A stretch of DNA of 64,000 bases from Muricea muricata (lineage: Eukaryota > Cnidaria > Anthozoa > Malacalcyonacea > Plexauridae), in NCBI GenBank assembly GCA_963855995.1, contig OY979718.1, positions 33,954,559 through 34,018,558 on the forward strand, written 5' to 3'. Shown one piece after another: positions 57,201-64,000 of the stretch. The position numbers and the translations under genes were made by a program. Within the stretch, counting starts at the first letter, position 1. Each line of letters starts with the position of its first letter. Under the pieces are notes generated by a model. It did no database searches. It was not told the DNA's origin and saw only the letters and a program-made list of their open reading frames with translations.

Positions 57201-58030
57201 GATTCAAATATGTAAAAGCCTCGTTGCAATGCACAACTCTTTGCAGATAACCGTGTTTGAACCCTGTTTCTTAATTTTGATTGAATTGATTGACATAAGG
57301 CTTTCGTGGTACTTGTACCAGTATAGAACGTGAAGCAGCATGTTTGAATGAGCAAATTTTCCATATCTTCATAGAAGGAGCACACATCTGATGTAAATGT
57401 GTTCTTTGTGTTCGATGTAAATAGCAATTTGTGATAGACGTATACGAAAATCAGGCAATAAACAAAACATTTCTCAGCATTTTAAGCCTAATGTCGCTAT
57501 TGTGATAGCGTGGAGACCGGTGACTAGTCTATATTCCGATCTTGCTTTTTGTACTAATGAAATACTTGCTTCATAACATCAGTTTATCCTGAAATCTCTT
57601 TTATCTATTGTAAATTATGCTCCACATAGCAAATCTCACCACGGTGGCCCAATTCAGAAATATAGGTCATATCTTGACTAGCACATAATGCATTAACTAC
57701 GGCCGACTGCGATGAGGACCATTTCTAGTTTTGATTAGTTAATACGAAGGGTTTTACGTACTAAATTTGGTGCTTTCGCCCTCTCTGTGAATATCAAAGT
57801 CATTTTTGGTCGTCAGAGACCTGACTAACATAGTAGTTTCAGATTTTCTTTATTGATATTTTAAAGGCGCGTAGGTGACAGCGGAGTGTCCATATTTTCT
57901 GCGGATAACAATTGGTGGGCCACTCCCGAAGTGATTATGCCGTTGCAACATCAACGTATTGCTAAGTAAGTGCTGTGATGCGCATTCGATCATATCTTAG
58001 AATGTTAATTTGCGCAATAGAAGCATTAAG
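57201..58030. other. No gene seen
   Basis: No supported coding sequence on either strand; the minus-strand ORF 57427-57119 has no recognisable content. Confidence 0.4.
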
Positions 58031-58062
58031 TATTATTATTATCATTATTATTATTATTATTA

Positions 58063-58142
<80 letters not shown>

Positions 58143-58144
58143 AT
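58031..58144. repeat. (ATT)n microsatellite
   Basis: About 38 triplets with a few ATC and ACT interruptions. The first LINE copy begins directly after it. Poly-Ile and poly-Tyr ORFs here are artefacts. Confidence 0.95.
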
Positions 58145-59282
58145 AATTTCAAATATCTTGGAAGATTTTTCGATTTTAATATGTCTAACCAAGAACACAA
58201 ATCAGAATTAATTTCGCTTGTCAATGAACTAATGTCCCATATCGATCTTGCACCCTTACATCCAAAAAACAAACTTGTTCTATACAGCCGATATGTTCTA
58301 TCCAAAATATCGTGGCATTTCACAGTTGCCTCCTTGTCGAAAACGTGGATAATTGAAAACATTGATCCTGTCATAAATAAATATATTCGAAAATGGCTGG
58401 AAATACCTATTTCGGGAACATTAAGTAATGTATTTTTGACCCGTAACAAATTTGGTCTAAATGTCATCCCTGCCTCCATCAAATTCACTCAGTGCCAGAC
58501 AGTCCAACGAAATGCATTAAAAAACTCTCCAAATGAAGCTATCAAAGACCTTTGGAAGTTAACAAACAACCATACCAACGTTCAATACGATATGTACAAT
58601 TCAATGAAGGAAGTTCTCAAAGATTTCCGTTCTAGACAAGAAAACAAACTCCAGTCCCAATTGGTTTGCCAAGGTTCGTTTTTCTCCCATGCGACTAATT
58701 TCTCTCTTTCACAGTTCAACTCCCTTTGGTCTAGCGCTCAATCAAAACTGCCTAAAAACATTTTTAATTTTACCATCCGCTACATAAACAATTGTCTTCC
58801 TACGCGAAAAAATCTCGCAAAATGGGGAATAATATCGAGTCCTGATTGCTCTTTTTGCTTGTGTCCTGAAACCCTCATGCATGTTGTGGCCGGCTGCCAA
58901 TCTTATCTTGAACGCTGCTTCGTCCCCAGTCGCTTTTTATTTTAGTACTTTTCAAAGTACTTTTAAGTTTAACACAGTTATGTATATAGCTCAAAGTTGT
59001 TTAATACAGTAATGTATATAGCTCAGCAGCTCAAAGTACTTGGGGGATGATGAGAAGGCGAGAAGAGAGGAAGCGACTGGCAAATCCTGCATACAAAATG
59101 GCGGCGTTTGAGACGACAGATTCGACAATCGATACAAATAGTTTTCCTCGACATCCACAGTGCAATTCAAGCTAAAAAAATCATTTGTCCTGAAAACAAA
59201 TGCTCCGAAAAGCAATTATTCTTTGAAGCCCAACATATAACTTTTAATAAAGCCATTAGACAGTAAGACTTAAAATAATAAA

Positions 59283-59745
59283 TTTTATTAGTAACGTTTC
59301 GTCTTTAACTTAAGGCCTATGGAATTAAGGTTACTGTTTACCGTCACCCGCCCCCGTGTGTTGTTGATACCCGCGTGAAATGTTCATTATTTGAATTTTT
59401 TCATTATTCTTTTTTTTTACCTAAAGCGTTTGATAAAAATATTCTGGGTAATCACAACATAACTTATTCAATATCAAATTAAAGATATATTTTCGAAATG
59501 TTCGGATTCAAAACGAGACGCGCCACATGATGTTGCTACGATTTGCTTTGATGCTTTCGAATTCGCAATATTAAATAAAATATTTTCTTGTCGCGGATTG
59601 GCCGTTAAATTACTGTGTCACATTTTCTTCATTTGCAATGATGAATAATGAATAATAAAAATTTTCCGCGTCAACTTTCCAAAGTTAAAGTAAACAGTAA
59701 CCTTAATTCCATAGGCCTAAGACATCTTCAGACTAAATAGTATAG
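59283..59745 (-). ncRNA. Hammerhead-like motif interrupted by a MITE
   Basis: The minus strand has AGTCTGAAGATGTC (59737-59718 side) and, beyond the MITE, AGTTAAAGACGAAACGTTAC (59311-59290 side). Together they form CTGAAGA (one change from CTGATGA), a 5-base stem II GTCTT/AAGAC, GAAA and a palindromic AACGTT helix III. The 404-base MITE lies in the stem II loop. Confidence 0.45.
59314..59717. mobile_element. 404-bp TAA-flanked MITE
   Basis: Perfect ends GGCCTATGGAATTAAGGTTA and its inverse, about 30 bases each. TAA copies at 59311-59313 and 59718-59720. PIF/Harbinger-like by target site and GG start. No coding content. Confidence 0.8.
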
Positions 59746-61661
59746 AATAATTACATGAGACTTGAATATATATGTGCTATTAAATTATTATATACTTACG
59801 AGGTGTTATGTTACATGGTAGTAAGGAAGATAAAGGATAGAATGGTTTGACCCGTCCCCCTCCCCCCTCAATGAAAGAGGCCTAGTGGCTAGTTCTCTGG
59901 AAATTACACAAAAATTAAATTATCATTTGAGGTCTTACAATGTGTTCCAGTACAAGAGCTGTTAAATATTCATCTCTTATACCACTCTGCTTGGTATAAT
60001 CACCAAGAATTTTGGGACATCACCACCTTCATTGTGTTTTGTCGCAAACGTCTGTTACAAATTTCATCCACAATACCATTGGATGTTTTAAACTTTCAAC
60101 CAGTTTTGATAAATCATCTAAAAAACAGTAGGAATGACATTAAAATCTTTAATTAACATGTTATTCATCTTAATGTCAAAACATAAAATTTATGGTTTTA
60201 ATTAATTCTAGAAAATCTTTGTTAATGAAATTTAATAATTTTAGAAAATTAAGGAAGTTTGCTATTTTGATAAAACTTCTAAAAGATGAAACACTTATTA
60301 AAGACTCATTCATAAATGGACCAAATGTGTATCATAAGGCAAATTGCTATTGTGCTGTAAACTCAATGTTAAATTGAACATTGCAACATACCAAATGGAA
60401 CCGAGGTATCATCCTGATCAATTGAATGGCTTGTTTGACATGTTTTGTACTTCATTGCCAATTTGCATAATAAGTTATAAATACAGTGAAGAAAAATATA
60501 TCACAAATTATTATTATCTACTAGTGTATTAAGTATTATATATGAAACATATTTTCTAGACATTTTTGTTTGACGTCTGTACATGTACATGACCTTGTCT
60601 CTTTAAATGGGGTGTCATGGAGAAAGTTTAAACAGAATTGATCACATTAATTTGAAGTTTTCAGGTATTAGGTCTCTTTTCAGGTCTCTTTTATGATTCG
60701 ACTGAATTATTAACTTCACTTTTAGTAACATTCATATATAAGTTTTAAAGATGCTGTGCTGTAACCTTTAAATACTGCATGTGCAGCATGACACCTCTAG
60801 GGGATGAAGAAGACTATAGTGAGTACACACCACTGTTTTGACTAACGAGATCACATGATGTCACTGCTTTCACTGCTGTATTGAGAATTGTTACCTTGAC
60901 AGGCTACTGTAACTTGTTAAGCACTACATGCACTTGTTAATTTTCCTGCATACAGGTCAACAATTAGACTTAATTAGTTGAACATTATTCACAACAAATA
61001 TAAAAAAATGGGATATAAGGAGTCCTTTAATTCTACAAAAGAGCTCCCCCCCTGGACTTTACATGCCTCAAAAAATTTAGTAACATTAAGTTTACTATGT
61101 TAAATGGCAATGTATAAACTATAAAGTATATTGAAAAGGATACTGTTTACGACTGCCCCTTCTTTCACGTCTTGTATAAACGCCAGGGAAAAATTCCTTT
61201 GCATGGCGTAAAACAAATATTCTTTTATCTGGTCCAAAATCAAGACTCCACGATAGATTTTACGCTCACTTTACATCCTCCTTGCACTTGAAATGCCTGT
61301 TTCATCCTGCATTCGAGATCTCTGTTCCGCTCGAAAACTTGGCGTCCACAAGGTTTGCCACTATGTATGCACTTATGTACATTTATAATTTGCAGCTTAT
61401 TTTATTCGCGCAACGTAAACTCGTAAATAAATAAAAAATGCAGTTCTTGAACGATGCCTCAAGGTCTTTGTCATCGCTATCGTGCAGGTAATCCTCCAAA
61501 ATCATAAAAGTACCAGTTTCGCCCAACAATTTCGCCATTTTTAAAACTTACTAGGCCATTGCCAGAGTTTCGAACAATTTGCCAGAGTTTCGAACCACGA
61601 TTTGGCAGGCTCTTAATTTTTCATTCTTCGCCTTCCCATCATGCAACTCAATAGTTTATCT

Positions 61662-61897
61662 CATAGAAATAAAAGATATAGAATGCGCGCTCCTATCTAT
61701 TTTCAGGTAAACAAATGACGCCACATTAAAATTCAAAATGGCCGATTTATAAGGGCAAATTAAACTCGCCCCACTGTAATTCGCATAGACCGCTCCTCGG
61801 ACAAATCCAACATGGCGGATTTATAAGGGCAATTTTTTTTTCAATTTGGGTACCGGCTAGGTTACCAAGCACGCATTCTATATCTATTATTTCTATG
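61662..61897. mobile_element. 236-bp hAT-like MITE
   Basis: Inverted ends CATAGAAATAAAAGATATAG and its near inverse. The 8-base duplication GTTTATCT is at 61654-61661 and 61898-61905. Eight-base target sites are typical of hAT elements. It contains two copies of a GGCGGATTTATAAGGGCAA-like phrase. Confidence 0.8.
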
Positions 61898-62488
61898 GTT
61901 TATCTTCGCCAGCGCTGGTCTCTGTATCTACTGTATGCGCATCAAATTATATATTGGCCTTATTCCTTATTAAGAGCCTGCGGAGGAGGCAGTCTTGAAC
62001 GTTTTACTTGGCGACATGACTCTGTCTTAAATTTCCTGGCTCAAACACTTCAATCAATTCACGCTTGTAAACTGTATGTTGACTTATCTGGTTTCAAAAG
62101 CCCTTCAATAATCACTGGTGATATTTATAGACCTGACCTACTCATAATTGCTCCTGATGAATCGCTCTACGTTGTTGAATTAACAGTTGGATTTGAAACG
62201 AACGTGCGCAATAACGTTCAACGTAAACATGCAAAATACAAAGATTTAATTGAAAATCTAAATAAACAGTTTAAAACAGTCAAATTTATAAATGTTTCAG
62301 TAAGTTCTCTTGGTGTCTTGGATAAAGAATGCTCTACGTTATTTAGAATGTTAGATATGTTGGGTTTAGATGAAAAGGATCAACAATATTGTGCGAAAAA
62401 AATGATGTCCTTTGCCATAAGATCGACCTATTATATTTTCTGCTGTAGAAATAAAGAATGGGCAAATCCAAAATTCCCAAGTGTTTGA

Positions 62489-62637
62489 TAATTGATAGAT
62501 ATAGAATTATTGTAAATTCTTTTTCATATAGACTATATATTGTTTTGTGTAATTCATGTAGCCAATTGTAAATTACCTAATTGTAGTGAGATTTACGATT
62601 GTATGTATCAATATAAATATTCACTTGAATAAAGTTT
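62489..62637 (+). other. LINE 3' untranslated region
   Basis: 149 bases from the LINE stop to the start of the (ATT)n tail, ending AATAAAGTTTTC. Confidence 0.6.

Positions 62638-64000
<1,363 letters not shown>

Larger units (their letters stand above)
58915..61992. mobile_element. 3.08-kb insertion with 9-bp target duplication
   Basis: TCTTGAACG is present at 58906-58914 and 61993-62001. Termini CTGCTTCGTCCCCAG and CTGCGGAGGAGGCAG form an imperfect inverted pair, and the left end resembles the CTCGTACCCAG foldback family. Excision restores the LINE frame at Leu-Glu-Arg-Phe. No transposase is recognised; an open frame at about 59942-60150 (plus; ends NFQPVLINHLKN) is of unknown origin. It contains two later MITEs. 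Confidence 0.75.
58145..62488 (+). pseudogene. RLE-type LINE (R4/Dong-like), 5'-truncated and split
   Basis: Two parts of one frame: 58145-58914 and 62002-62488, separated by a 3.08-kb insertion. The first gives YLGRFFDFN, a long thumb region and the zinc motif CSFCLCPETLMHVVAGC. The second continues with RFTWRHDSVLNFL, then RPDLLIIAPDESLYVVELTV, a PD-(D/E)XK-type endonuclease core, and ends at 62488. This C-terminal layout is that of R2/R4/NeSL-type LINEs. R4-clade Dong elements are known to insert in TAA repeats, and this copy has (ATT)n on both sides. Apart from the insertion and the missing 5' part the frame is open. Confidence 0.8.

Noticed and set aside
57962-58211. Poly-Ile and poly-Tyr ORFs on both strands
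   Set aside because: Translation of the (ATT)n microsatellite; the same holds at 62586-62879.
61895-62488. Independent 197-residue gene
   Set aside because: Its start lies in the hAT MITE and the inserted element; only the part from 62002 is real, and it is the C-terminus of the split LINE.

Overview
This is AT-rich eukaryotic (metazoan) DNA. The signs are spliced coding exons with GT-AG borders, long noncoding gaps, and a dense layered set of animal-type transposons: Kolobok, PIF/Harbinger-like MITEs, CR1-like and restriction-enzyme-type LINEs, Penelope-like elements, a Polinton/adintovirus-like remnant and an Academ-like element. The combination resembles an anthozoan cnidarian, but the host assignment is an inference. 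Nothing prokaryotic is seen.

The only convincing host gene is a PARP14-like mono-ADP-ribosyltransferase on the minus strand. Three exons are visible: 52664-51338 (end of one macrodomain, a whole second macrodomain, linker), 50707-50387 (first half of the catalytic domain) and 39186-38804 (second half and stop). Phases agree at both junctions. The last intron is about 11.2 kb, cuts the catalytic domain, and holds a Penelope-like fragment, a 7-kb DNA transposon with terminal inverted repeats (Academ-like), an intact small RING-like ORF, a HARBI1-like pseudogene and a hammerhead ribozyme motif.

Region by region. 0.86-8.4 kb: a Kolobok-type transposon with TTAA-like target sites and about 215-bp inverted ends. 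It carries a THAP transposase pseudogene (+) and a convergent gene for the P2X7-type cysteine-rich C-terminal (ballast) domain (-), and is itself broken by an LTR remnant, a TTA-flanked element and a small foldback element. 8.5-10.7 kb: a minus-strand CR1-like LINE cut by three MITEs. 10.8-13.4 kb: a TTAA-flanked element with long inverted ends. 14.2-16.5 kb: a palindromic repeat array followed by a decayed Polinton/adintovirus-like segment. 18.4-21.1 kb: broken pieces of an unrecognised gene with a RING-like tail, interrupted by an array of hairpin-forming repeats. 21.6-25.4 kb: a 3.8-kb near-perfect palindrome with minisatellite tips and 9-bp target duplications, whose empty site is preserved at 17.6 kb. 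25.5-27.5 kb: a BED-finger transposase pseudogene (-). 27.6-30.6 kb: two TWA-flanked elements. 35.6-37.5 kb: a Penelope-like element with inverted arms. 38.8-52.7 kb: the PARP gene and its loaded intron. 55.8-57.2 kb: a second, divergent Academ-like pseudogene. 58.0-64.0 kb: two head-to-tail LINE copies with a restriction-like endonuclease, both set in (ATT)n arrays, the first split by a 3.1-kb insertion.

Most coding sequence here is decayed. The main value of the window is its stratigraphy: several insertions can be removed at their target duplications to give back continuous reading frames, which fixes element borders and relative ages.
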